Shown piece by piece: positions 9,517-17,350 of a stretch of DNA of 38,080 nucleotides (positions within the stretch are counted from its first letter, which is position 1; each line of letters opens with the position of its first letter). Under the pieces are notes generated by a model. That model saw only the letters and a list, made by a program, of their open reading frames with translations, did not search any database and was not told where the DNA came from. The stretch is from the NCBI GenBank assembly GCA_946184695.1, contig CAMHGK010000005.1, forward strand, positions 1 through 38,080. Direction: 5' to 3'. Both the position numbers and the translations under genes were made by a program. The DNA comes from an uncultured Bacteroidales bacterium. Its GTDB lineage: Bacteria > Bacteroidota > Bacteroidia > Bacteroidales > Paludibacteraceae.

Positions 9517-11499
9517 ATGAAAAACCATTTGTCATCGCTTATAAAGCTCAGCGAAGTAAGCCGCAAACTCTACGAGCCGAGCGACGTATTTGAGACGTCG
9601 CGCCTGACTCGCAACGAGAAGATCAAAACGAGTATCTACCAGACTGCCGCAGAAGGCTCGCTCCGCTTGGCAGGTGAGATAGCGTCGCTCATCTCTGCCA
9701 ACAATGCCGCCTCGCGGCCCACCACTGTTGCCTTTGCTACAGGTCAGACCACCCAAGAACTGTTTGCAGAACTTGTCAGACTGCACCGACAGCAGGGACT
9801 CAGTTTTGCCAACGTCATCTTCTTCCCTCTGTTTCAGTATTACCCGCTCAGTAGCCCTGAGACAGGTTGCCTTAGTCAACTCCAAATACAGCTGTTCAGT
9901 CAGGTGGATGTAAAAAAAGAGAACATCCGCTTTATCGACCCCACCATACCAAAAGACGACATTATCAACGCCTGCCGCAGCATAGAGAGCGACATAGAGG
10001 CTGCCGGCGGACTCGACATCGTAGTGCTTGGCATTGGTCGCATGGGTAATATCGGGTTTAATGAGCCCGGCTCGCTCAGCAACAGCATGACCCGCCTTGT
10101 ACTGCTCGACAACAATTCCCGCGAGGACGCACAAAGCATGTTCGGCACGCTCGAGCAAGTACCGGTGAGCAGTATCACTTTAGGTATAGGCACTATTCTA
10201 AGGGCGCGGCGCGTTATCCTTGCTGCATGGGGAGAGCACAAAGCCCAGCAAATCCGCCTTGCCGTGGAAGAAGCCTACAGCACAGCTCATCCTGCATCTT
10301 CGCTGCAGCTGCACCAAAATGCCGAAGTCATAATCGACCTTCCCGCTGCCGCACAATTAACCAGAATACACCGGCCATGGCTCGTCACCTCGTGCGAATG
10401 GGACGACAAGCTTGTCCGTCGTGCCATAGTATGGCTGTGCCGTAAAACAGGAAAACCCATACTCAAACTCACCAACAAAGACTACAACGACCACCAACTG
10501 AGCGACCTGATAACCAAGTACGGGTCGGCATACAACTGCAACATCAAAATCTTCAACGACCTGCAGCACACCATAACCGGTTGGCCCGGAGGCAAACCCA
10601 ATGCCGACGACACCAACCGCCCCGAGCGTGCCACTCCATATCCCAAGGACGTTCTTATCTTCTCACCCCACCCCGATGACGACGTCATTTCTATGGGCGG
10701 CACTTTCGCCAAACTCATTCGTCAGGGACATAATGTCCATATTGCCTACGAGACCTCAGGCTGCATAGCCGTATGCGACGACGAGGTGGTGCGTTTCATG
10801 GACTTCATCAAAGGATTCCATCTGCTCCACGACACAGGCAGCGAAGTCATCAACGACAAATACGACGAGTTTATCAACTTCCTCAGCCACGAGAAAGTGG
10901 GCGACCAGGACACGCGCGCCATTCTCGACCTCAAGGCCCTAATCCGACGCGGCGAAGCTACCGCCGCCTGCCGCAACATGGGACTCCCGCTCGACCATAT
11001 CCATTTTCTGAACCTGCCATTCTACGAGACCGGCACTATAAAAAAAGACGACCTCAGCCAGCGCGACGTGGACATAGTGAAAGATATTCTCTTGCAGATT
11101 CGTCCGCACGAGATGTTCGTGGCAGGTGACCTTGCCGACCCGCACGGCACACACCGCGTCTGCCTTGACGCCGTGCTCGCTGCCATCGACGAACTCAAGG
11201 ACAGCGAGCCATGGCTTCGCGACTGCCGGATATGGATGTACCGCGGAGCGTGGATGGAATGGGAGGTTGACCTGATAGAGATGGCGGTGCCGATGTCGCC
11301 GGAGGAACTGCGCTTCAAGCGACAGACCATACTCAAGCACCAGAGCCAGATGGAGTCGGCACCATTCATGGGCAACGACGAGCGACTGTTCTGGCAGCGG
11401 GCCGAAGACCGCAACCATGCCACAGCCGAACTATATGCCGCACTCGGACTCGCCAACTACGAAGCCATAGAGGCATTTGTGCAATACCACATCATCTAA
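9517..11499 (+). CDS. NagB-like (glucosamine-6-phosphate deaminase family) domain fused to PIG-L/LmbE-type deacetylase
   Basis: N-terminal NagB/RpiA-like half with GIGRMGNIGFNEPGS; C-terminal half with FSPHPDDDVISMGGTF and DPHGTH zinc-ligand motifs. Confidence 0.88.
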   Translation: MKNHLSSLIKLSEVSRKLYEPSDVFETSRLTRNEKIKTSIYQTAAEGSLRLAGEIASLISANNAASRPTTVAFATGQTTQELFAELVRLHRQQGLSFANVIFFPLFQYYPLSSPETGCLSQLQIQLFSQVDVKKENIRFIDPTIPKDDIINACRSIESDIEAAGGLDIVVLGIGRMGNIGFNEPGSLSNSMTRLVLLDNNSREDAQSMFGTLEQVPVSSITLGIGTILRARRVILAAWGEHKAQQIRLAVEEAYSTAHPASSLQLHQNAEVIIDLPAAAQLTRIHRPWLVTSCEWDDKLVRRAIVWLCRKTGKPILKLTNKDYNDHQLSDLITKYGSAYNCNIKIFNDLQHTITGWPGGKPNADDTNRPERATPYPKDVLIFSPHPDDDVISMGGTFAKLIRQGHNVHIAYETSGCIAVCDDEVVRFMDFIKGFHLLHDTGSEVINDKYDEFINFLSHEKVGDQDTRAILDLKALIRRGEATAACRNMGLPLDHIHFLNLPFYETGTIKKDDLSQRDVDIVKDILLQIRPHEMFVAGDLADPHGTHRVCLDAVLAAIDELKDSEPWLRDCRIWMYRGAWMEWEVDLIEMAVPMSPEELRFKRQTILKHQSQMESAPFMGNDERLFWQRAEDRNHATAELYAALGLANYEAIEAFVQYHII

Positions 11500-11518
11500 C
11501 CATATTTCTGCAAACTAT

Positions 11519-12934
11519 ATGAAAACCATCAATTGTTTCGTACCTTATCAGAGTGAAGAACAAGTAGCTCTGACAGTCAAGAACCTCAAAGAGCAAGAGC
11601 TCGTCAACGACGTCTTTCTCATCGACGGCGACCTTCGCTCCACCAAGAACATGCGTTATATAGCCGAGCATGCCACCACGCCTTATACTCTCATCTACAC
11701 CAAATATACCACCCTCTCATTTGTTCTCTTTGCACTCGAAAGGATGGTAGCCATTCTCGAAGACTCAGCTGCCATGATGGTCTATGCCGACCACTTCAAC
11801 AAATCCGGTGACGTAACCACTCAGGCACCGGTCATCGACTACCAGTTCGGCTCGTTGCGCGACGACTTCGATTTCGGCTCCGTACTGCTCTATCGCACTG
11901 ACGCGCTCTTGGACGCAGTACGCCGCATGGATGTTGACTACCAGTTCGCAGGACTCTACGACCTGAGGCTGAAAGTGAGTCAGCTCGGCGCATTGGAGCA
12001 TATCAATGAATATCTGTACTACGACGTGGAACTCGACACCCGCAAGTCGGGCGAGAAACTGTTCGACTACGTCGATCCGAAGAACCGCGGCGTACAGATT
12101 GAGATGGAGCAGGCATGCACACAGCACCTAAAGGGCATAGGCGGCTACCTTGAACCTAAGTTCAAAGATGTTGACATGACGGCAGGCGACTTCGAGTATG
12201 AAGCCTCTGTGGTTATCCCTTGCAAGAATCGCGCACGTACTATAGGCGACGCCATACGCTCAGCCCTCTCGCAAAAGGTTGACCCCAAATATAAATATAA
12301 TGTCATTGTGGTTGACGACAACTCGGAAGACGGCTCTGTAGATATCATAAAATCGTTCCTTTCAGACGAGAAGCTCATCTACATAGCCCAAGACAAGTCG
12401 TGGCACGCTATCGGCGGCAATTGGAACGTGGCTCTGCATCACCCCAAATGCGGACGCTTTGCCATTCAGCTTGACTCCGACGACATGTACTTCGACGAGA
12501 CCACCGTGCAGCGCTTCATCGACGCCTTCCATGAACAAAACTGCGCCATGGTAGTAGGTACCTACAGAATGACCAACTTTCACCTTGAGACCCTGCCTCC
12601 CGGAGTGATTGACCACCGCGAGTGGACGCCCGAAAACGGACGCAACAATGCCCTGCGCATCAACGGACTCGGTGCTCCGCGCGGATTCTATACACCCATG
12701 CTCAGGCAAATCAACTTCCCCACCACCAAATACGGTGAAGACTATGCCGTAGGACTGCGCGTGAGTCGCGAGTACCAGATCGGACGTATCTACGACGTGG
12801 TATATAACTGCCGACGCTGGGACGACAACTCCGACGCCAATGTTGACATCGAGGGCATGAACCGCAACAACCTCTACAAGGACCGCATACGCACATGGGA
12901 ACTCAAAGCACGAATACAGATGAACAATGCGTAA
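11519..12934 (+). CDS. Glycosyltransferase family 2-type protein with an additional N-terminal GT-A-like region
   Basis: ASVVIPCKNRARTIGDAIRSAL, VVDDNSEDGS, LDSDDMYFDE; start set at ATG 11519 (MKTINCF) because the ORF start 11477 lies inside the upstream gene. Confidence 0.83.
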   Translation: MKTINCFVPYQSEEQVALTVKNLKEQELVNDVFLIDGDLRSTKNMRYIAEHATTPYTLIYTKYTTLSFVLFALERMVAILEDSAAMMVYADHFNKSGDVTTQAPVIDYQFGSLRDDFDFGSVLLYRTDALLDAVRRMDVDYQFAGLYDLRLKVSQLGALEHINEYLYYDVELDTRKSGEKLFDYVDPKNRGVQIEMEQACTQHLKGIGGYLEPKFKDVDMTAGDFEYEASVVIPCKNRARTIGDAIRSALSQKVDPKYKYNVIVVDDNSEDGSVDIIKSFLSDEKLIYIAQDKSWHAIGGNWNVALHHPKCGRFAIQLDSDDMYFDETTVQRFIDAFHEQNCAMVVGTYRMTNFHLETLPPGVIDHREWTPENGRNNALRINGLGAPRGFYTPMLRQINFPTTKYGEDYAVGLRVSREYQIGRIYDVVYNCRRWDDNSDANVDIEGMNRNNLYKDRIRTWELKARIQMNNA

Positions 12935-12953
12935 TGCGTAATGCGTAATGTAT
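12926..12953 (+). repeat. 7-bp-period array (AATGCGT x3 + AATGTAT) spanning the glycosyltransferase stop codon
   Basis: AATGCGT at 12926, 12933, 12940 then AATGTAT at 12947; the TAA stop 12932-12934 lies inside it. Confidence 0.92.
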
Positions 12954-12961
12954 AATCAGAG

Positions 12962-13711
12962 ATGCTTAGTTGTCAATTTTCAATTATCAATTCTCAATTA
13001 CTCCAATGGTATCTGGCTGCTGAGGAGTACTTAGCAAAGAACATTTCCGAGTGGGGTGATGGAGTGTTCTTCACCTGGATAGTGGAGCCTACGGTGATCT
13101 TCGGGCGGCATCAGGTGCCTGAGAACGAGGTTAACACTGCCTACTGCCGCGAGCACGACATCAACATTGTTCAGCGCAAAAGCGGCGGCGGCTGTGTGTA
13201 TGCCGACCAAGGCAACCTCATGCTCTCGTACATAGTGCCATCGGCACACCCCGAACAGGTGTTCTCGCAATACCTCGACCTGATAGCCGCAGCATTGGCA
13301 GACCTCGGACTCGCTGCCGTAAGGACAGAGCACAACGACATACTTGTGGACGGCTGCAAGGTATCGGGAAACGCATGTTACGCATTGCCCACCGCCACCA
13401 TCGTGCATGGCACACTGCTCTATGATGTTGATTTCGACGTCATGCAACATGCCATCACGCCATCGGCTGAGAAACTGCAAAAACACGGCGTTGAGTCGGT
13501 CAGGCAACGAGTAAGAAACCTCAGACCTCTGCTCAACAATGTCAAAAAGACCAATCCAAATGCGGCTCAGATAAACTCGATAGTCGATCTCGCTCATTAC
13601 CTGTCTGCCACACTCTGCCAAGCAGAGCTAAGACTAAAGCCGGAGGCAATAAGCGAAATAGACAGCATCGCCAAGACTTATAGAATATATAAGCCCACAG
13701 AATCAATATAA
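12962..13711 (+). CDS. lplA: Lipoate-protein ligase A family
   Basis: YLAAEEYLAKN, VIFGRHQVPENEVN, VQRKSGGGCVYADQGNLMLSYI, NDILVDGCKVSGNA motifs. Confidence 0.9.
   Translation: MLSCQFSIINSQLLQWYLAAEEYLAKNISEWGDGVFFTWIVEPTVIFGRHQVPENEVNTAYCREHDINIVQRKSGGGCVYADQGNLMLSYIVPSAHPEQVFSQYLDLIAAALADLGLAAVRTEHNDILVDGCKVSGNACYALPTATIVHGTLLYDVDFDVMQHAITPSAEKLQKHGVESVRQRVRNLRPLLNNVKKTNPNAAQINSIVDLAHYLSATLCQAELRLKPEAISEIDSIAKTYRIYKPTESI
12974..13001 (+). repeat. 7-bp-period array (CAATTTT CAATTAT CAATTCT CAATTAC) inside the 5' end of lplA
   Basis: Four consecutive CAATTNN heptads read directly; encode about QFSIINSQL of the ORF. Confidence 0.92.
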
Positions 13712-13717
13712 ATCACT

Positions 13718-13745
13718 TTTTAGAAATACTATTTTAGAAATACCA
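13718..13745 (+). repeat. 14-bp tandem duplication (TTTTAGAAATACTA / TTTTAGAAATACCA)
   Basis: Direct reading; intergenic between lplA and the serpin gene. Confidence 0.88.
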
Positions 13746-13768
13746 CTAACCTCAAACACAATAAAGTC

Positions 13769-15016
13769 ATGAAAAAATCAACCATCCTGCTGTTTGCAAT
13801 AATAGCAGTCGTATTCAGTTCTTGCGGAAACGGCGGCGAGAACCCCGAGCCAAAGATCACACCTAAACAATTGGTATTCACGTCAGCCGAGGAGCAGTTG
13901 CAATACCGCACCAACGAGTTCTCGATGAACATGTTGTCGATGATAGGGCGTGACGACATGAAGGACAAAAACGTATGCTTCTCGCCCTTGTCAGCGAGCA
14001 TGGCACTCGGCATCCTGATGAACGGCGCCGACGGCAACACACTCAGCCAGATGCAAAAAGCATTAGGGTTTGAAGGCTTAGATCAGGCAGACATCAACAC
14101 CTACTATCACAAACTCATAGAAGCACTTCCCGCCCTTGACGAGACCACTATAGTAAAAATAGCCAACGCTCTATGGCTTCATGAGCATTTCCCCTTCAAT
14201 CCTGACTATCAGAAACTGACTCGCGAGGTGTTCGCAGCTACTATTGAGAACGTGGCAGACTTCACCAATAAGGCGACCCTCGACAATATCAACAAGTGGG
14301 CGTCAGACAACACCAACGGACTGATAACGAAAGTCATTGACGAGACTATGGTCAACGACATGACAGTGATGATATTTGCCAACGCGCTATACTTCAAAGG
14401 CATATGGGCAGACGAGTTCGACAAGCGGTTGACAGAGAAAATGCCATTCACACTGCTCAGTGGCGAGAAGAAAGACGTTGACATGATGCAACGCTTCGAT
14501 GACCTTCTCTACTGCGAGAACGACTTGGCGCAGATGGTAGAGCTCAACTACAAAGGAGGTAAGTATGCCATGGACATACTGCTACCAAAGACAGACGTCA
14601 GCATGGACAAACTGCTTGCCTCACTCAACCTCGACCAGTGGAATGAATACCTAAAACAACTCTACCACTGGGACGTGTCACTACGTCTGCCTAAGTTCAA
14701 GTTCAGTTATAAACGCAATCTCAAAGACGACCTTGTTGCGACAGGTATCAGCGATGCCTTCTCAGCCGGAAATGCCGACTTCTCAAAACTAAGTGACCGA
14801 GCCACCTTCCTCAGTTGGATATATCAATACTGCTATATCGCCGTCGATGAAGAAGGCACCGAGGCAGCTGCCGTCACGATAGGGGGAGTGGAAGGCGCAT
14901 CTGCGCCCTTAGAACCAAAGCGATTCTATGCTGACCACCCCTTTGTATTCGTCATTCGCGAAAAGCAATACGGCACCATCCTCTTCTCAGGCGTTGTCAC
15001 CAACCCCGAATACTAA
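13769..15016 (+). CDS. Serpin-family protease inhibitor, predicted lipoprotein
   Basis: Lipobox-like MKKSTILLFAIIAVVFSSC; NVCFSPLSASMALGILMNGADGNTLSQM; hinge EEGTEAAAVT; C-terminal ADHPFVFVIREKQYGTILFSGVV. Confidence 0.95.
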   Translation: MKKSTILLFAIIAVVFSSCGNGGENPEPKITPKQLVFTSAEEQLQYRTNEFSMNMLSMIGRDDMKDKNVCFSPLSASMALGILMNGADGNTLSQMQKALGFEGLDQADINTYYHKLIEALPALDETTIVKIANALWLHEHFPFNPDYQKLTREVFAATIENVADFTNKATLDNINKWASDNTNGLITKVIDETMVNDMTVMIFANALYFKGIWADEFDKRLTEKMPFTLLSGEKKDVDMMQRFDDLLYCENDLAQMVELNYKGGKYAMDILLPKTDVSMDKLLASLNLDQWNEYLKQLYHWDVSLRLPKFKFSYKRNLKDDLVATGISDAFSAGNADFSKLSDRATFLSWIYQYCYIAVDEEGTEAAAVTIGGVEGASAPLEPKRFYADHPFVFVIREKQYGTILFSGVVTNPEY

Positions 15017-15067
15017 CTTGCATTTTCTAACTTTTATAGGGCAGAGCTCACACAAATTTCTATAATA

Positions 15068-15099
15068 TTTGCGTATATTAAAGAAAAGCAGTACTTTTG
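15068..15099 (+). promoter_or_regulatory. Candidate Bacteroidetes promoter TTTG-N20-TACTTTTG upstream of the ion channel gene
   Basis: TTTG 15068-15071, TACTTTTG 15092-15099. Confidence 0.75.
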
Positions 15100-15107
15100 C
15101 ACCGCCT

Positions 15108-15140
15108 AATATAGGCCGCCAAAAACAGGCGGTCTATATT
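15108..15140 (+). other. 13-bp stem hairpin at the predicted 5' end of the ion-channel transcript
   Basis: AATATAGGCCGCC - AAAAACA - GGCGGTCTATATT; complementary apart from one G.U pair. Confidence 0.8.
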
Positions 15141-15208
15141 TTGCGCTGCAAGGCTATAATAGTTCAGGGCACATCTAAAAATTCCATTTCCGCTTAGCCG
15201 TTCAATAA

Positions 15209-15994
15209 ATGAACCCACTGAAAAAGATATTTCTCAACGAGCATCTGATGCTTGGCGTCATACTGGTCAACTCAGTAGCCATCTTCTTGCAGGAGAGTGG
15301 ATATAATCCGACCTACATAAAGGTTATAGACATTGTCTGCACCATGCTGTTTATCATCGAGATGGCGGTCAAACAGCACGAATACGGCATTCGCGGATAC
15401 TGGCGTGACGGTTGGAACCGCTTCGACGGGATATTGGTTATTCTATCTATTCCCGCTATGGTCAGCTATTTTGCGCCCGACATGCTCGACTTCTCACGGT
15501 TGCTCATTCTTCGACTGCTGCGCGTGTTCCGCTTCTTCCGAGTGATACATTTCTTCCCCAACTTCAGCACCATAATGCGCAACGTGAGACTTGCCATCAG
15601 GCAGTCGTTCTCAGTGTTCGTAGGTTTCTTTGTGCTGATAGTGGTAGCAGGAATGATTAACTGCACCATATTCGGCAATATCTCACCCGAATACTTCGGC
15701 ACTCCGCTCGACTCCATCTATTCTGTTTTCAGAATCTGTACGGTAGAAGGTTGGTACGAGATACCCGACTCCATAGGGGCGGTCGTGGGCAGAGAGTGGA
15801 CGCACTTAATAAGGCTTTACTTTGGCAGTCTGCTGTTTGCCGGCGGCATAATAGGACTCAGTATCGTCAACTCGATATTCGTTGACGCCATGGTCAGCGA
15901 CAACAATGACGAGGTGCTGAGCAGCCTTAAGAACCTGCAGGACACCATCAACGAGTTGCAGAAGAAACTCGAAGACAACAAGAAAGAACAATAA
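15209..15994 (+). CDS. Six-TM voltage-gated ion channel, NaVBac-like
   Basis: S4-like RLLILRLLRVFRFFRVI with arginines mostly every third residue; pore TVEGWYE; C-terminal coiled-coil-like LKNLQDTINELQKKLE. Confidence 0.9.
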   Translation: MNPLKKIFLNEHLMLGVILVNSVAIFLQESGYNPTYIKVIDIVCTMLFIIEMAVKQHEYGIRGYWRDGWNRFDGILVILSIPAMVSYFAPDMLDFSRLLILRLLRVFRFFRVIHFFPNFSTIMRNVRLAIRQSFSVFVGFFVLIVVAGMINCTIFGNISPEYFGTPLDSIYSVFRICTVEGWYEIPDSIGAVVGREWTHLIRLYFGSLLFAGGIIGLSIVNSIFVDAMVSDNNDEVLSSLKNLQDTINELQKKLEDNKKEQ

Positions 15995-16009
15995 CCGCAC
16001 ATCACACCT

Positions 16010-17350
16010 ATGCTCAATCGTCCACTCAGCGTCGGCATCATGTCGGCGACTACCATACGCTTCACCCTCAGCGGCAACTATATGTTTGACGGCAATCAGT
16101 ATGAGGGCACTTTCAGTGCCTCGCTTGAGGCCGACAAGGTGTTGTTTGAAGGCAAGCAGTACGATGAGTTGCTGTTTGAAGGAGGCAGCGAGTTCACACT
16201 GCACGATGTGACCATCGGCGTCAACTTCCACTGGCAGCGCCGCGAGGCTCAGACTTTCGTCGGTGCACTGCGCATCATCGTCGGCAGCGACAAGGTACTG
16301 TCGGCCGAAAAGGGTCTGATAGCCATCAACCTATTGGATGTGGAGGACTATCTGACCTCTGTTATATCGTCGGAGATGGCTGCCACATCATCAATAGAAC
16401 TGCTCAAAGCCCATGCCGTCATCTCACGCAGTTGGTTGCTACACCCTTTATTAGTAGAAAACGGTGAGGCGAAAGCAGAAAGCAGTGAAGCTAAAGTAGA
16501 AAACGAAGAGTCCGAACAGCGGCATATCTGTTGGTACGAGCGCGATGCACACCGTCTGTTCGACGTTTGCGCTGATGATCATTGTCAACGCTATCAAGGT
16601 ATTACCCGTGCCACTTCGCCAAATGTACAAGCGGCCATCGACGCCACACGAGGCGAACTTCTCCTCTCTGACGAGAACGGCGAGGTCTGCGATGCCCGTT
16701 TCTACAAATGCTGCGGTGGTGCAACCGAGGAGTTTGAGAACTGTTGGGCTGATTGCCACTACTCATATCTTGAAGCCATACGCGACAGTGAGGACAGCAC
16801 CTTGCCCGACCTTAGCGATGAGAGGCAAGCTCAGGCATGGATACTCTCATCGCCTGATGCTTTCTGCAACACCCGCGACCGGCGCGTGCTCTCTGAGGTG
16901 CTCAACAACTACGACCAAGAGACCGCCGACTTCTACCGCTGGACAGTAGTTTACACACAAGAAGAGCTATCCGACATCGTGCGAACTCGCTCCGGCATCG
17001 ACTTCGGAACCATAGAAGCCCTTATCCCTTTGAAACGCGGTCGCTCAGGGCGTATCATTGAACTACGGGTAGTAGGCTCAAAACGCGAGATGACAATAGG
17101 CAAAGAGCTTGAGATACGCAAATGGCTCTCACGCAGCCATCTCTATTCTTCTGCCTTTGTCGTATGCAAAGATTACCGAACCAACATCCAAACGGGCGAA
17201 AAGACAACTACTTTTGTCATTCGCGGTGCAGGTTGGGGGCACGGCGTCGGACTCTGCCAGATCGGAGCAGCAGTAATGGCAGACAAGGGCTACAGCTACC
17301 GGCAGATACTAAATCATTATTTTCCGAATACACATCTAAGCATAATATGA
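16010..17350 (+). CDS. SpoIID/LytB domain protein
   Basis: LLDVEDYLTSVISSEMAATSSIELLKAHAVISRSWLL, FDVCADDHCQRYQGI and GAGWGHGVGLCQIGAAVMADKGYSYRQILNHYF motifs. Confidence 0.93.
   Translation: MLNRPLSVGIMSATTIRFTLSGNYMFDGNQYEGTFSASLEADKVLFEGKQYDELLFEGGSEFTLHDVTIGVNFHWQRREAQTFVGALRIIVGSDKVLSAEKGLIAINLLDVEDYLTSVISSEMAATSSIELLKAHAVISRSWLLHPLLVENGEAKAESSEAKVENEESEQRHICWYERDAHRLFDVCADDHCQRYQGITRATSPNVQAAIDATRGELLLSDENGEVCDARFYKCCGGATEEFENCWADCHYSYLEAIRDSEDSTLPDLSDERQAQAWILSSPDAFCNTRDRRVLSEVLNNYDQETADFYRWTVVYTQEELSDIVRTRSGIDFGTIEALIPLKRGRSGRIIELRVVGSKREMTIGKELEIRKWLSRSHLYSSAFVVCKDYRTNIQTGEKTTTFVIRGAGWGHGVGLCQIGAAVMADKGYSYRQILNHYFPNTHLSII
16457..16512 (+). repeat. Degenerate 7-bp-period purine-rich repeat within the SpoIID coding sequence
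   Basis: GAAAACG GTGAGGC GAAAGCA GAAAGCA GTGAAGC TAAAGTA GAAAACG AAGAGTC; encodes linker ENGEAKAESSEAKVENEES. Confidence 0.7.

Noticed and set aside
9532-10158. 208-aa minus-strand ORF opposite the NagB-like domain (and 10939-11418, 159 aa)
   Set aside because: Shadow ORFs of a conserved coding frame.
15108-15140. Hairpin as a rho-independent terminator of the serpin gene
   Set aside because: No proper T-tract follows (TATATTTTGCG), and it lies downstream of a strong promoter match; the leader interpretation fits better, though terminator use is not excluded.
17122-17346. 75-residue N-terminal extension of the ispG ORF
   Set aside because: Overlaps the conserved SpoIID C-terminus in another frame; ATG 17347 gives the normal IspG start with an ATGA overlap.
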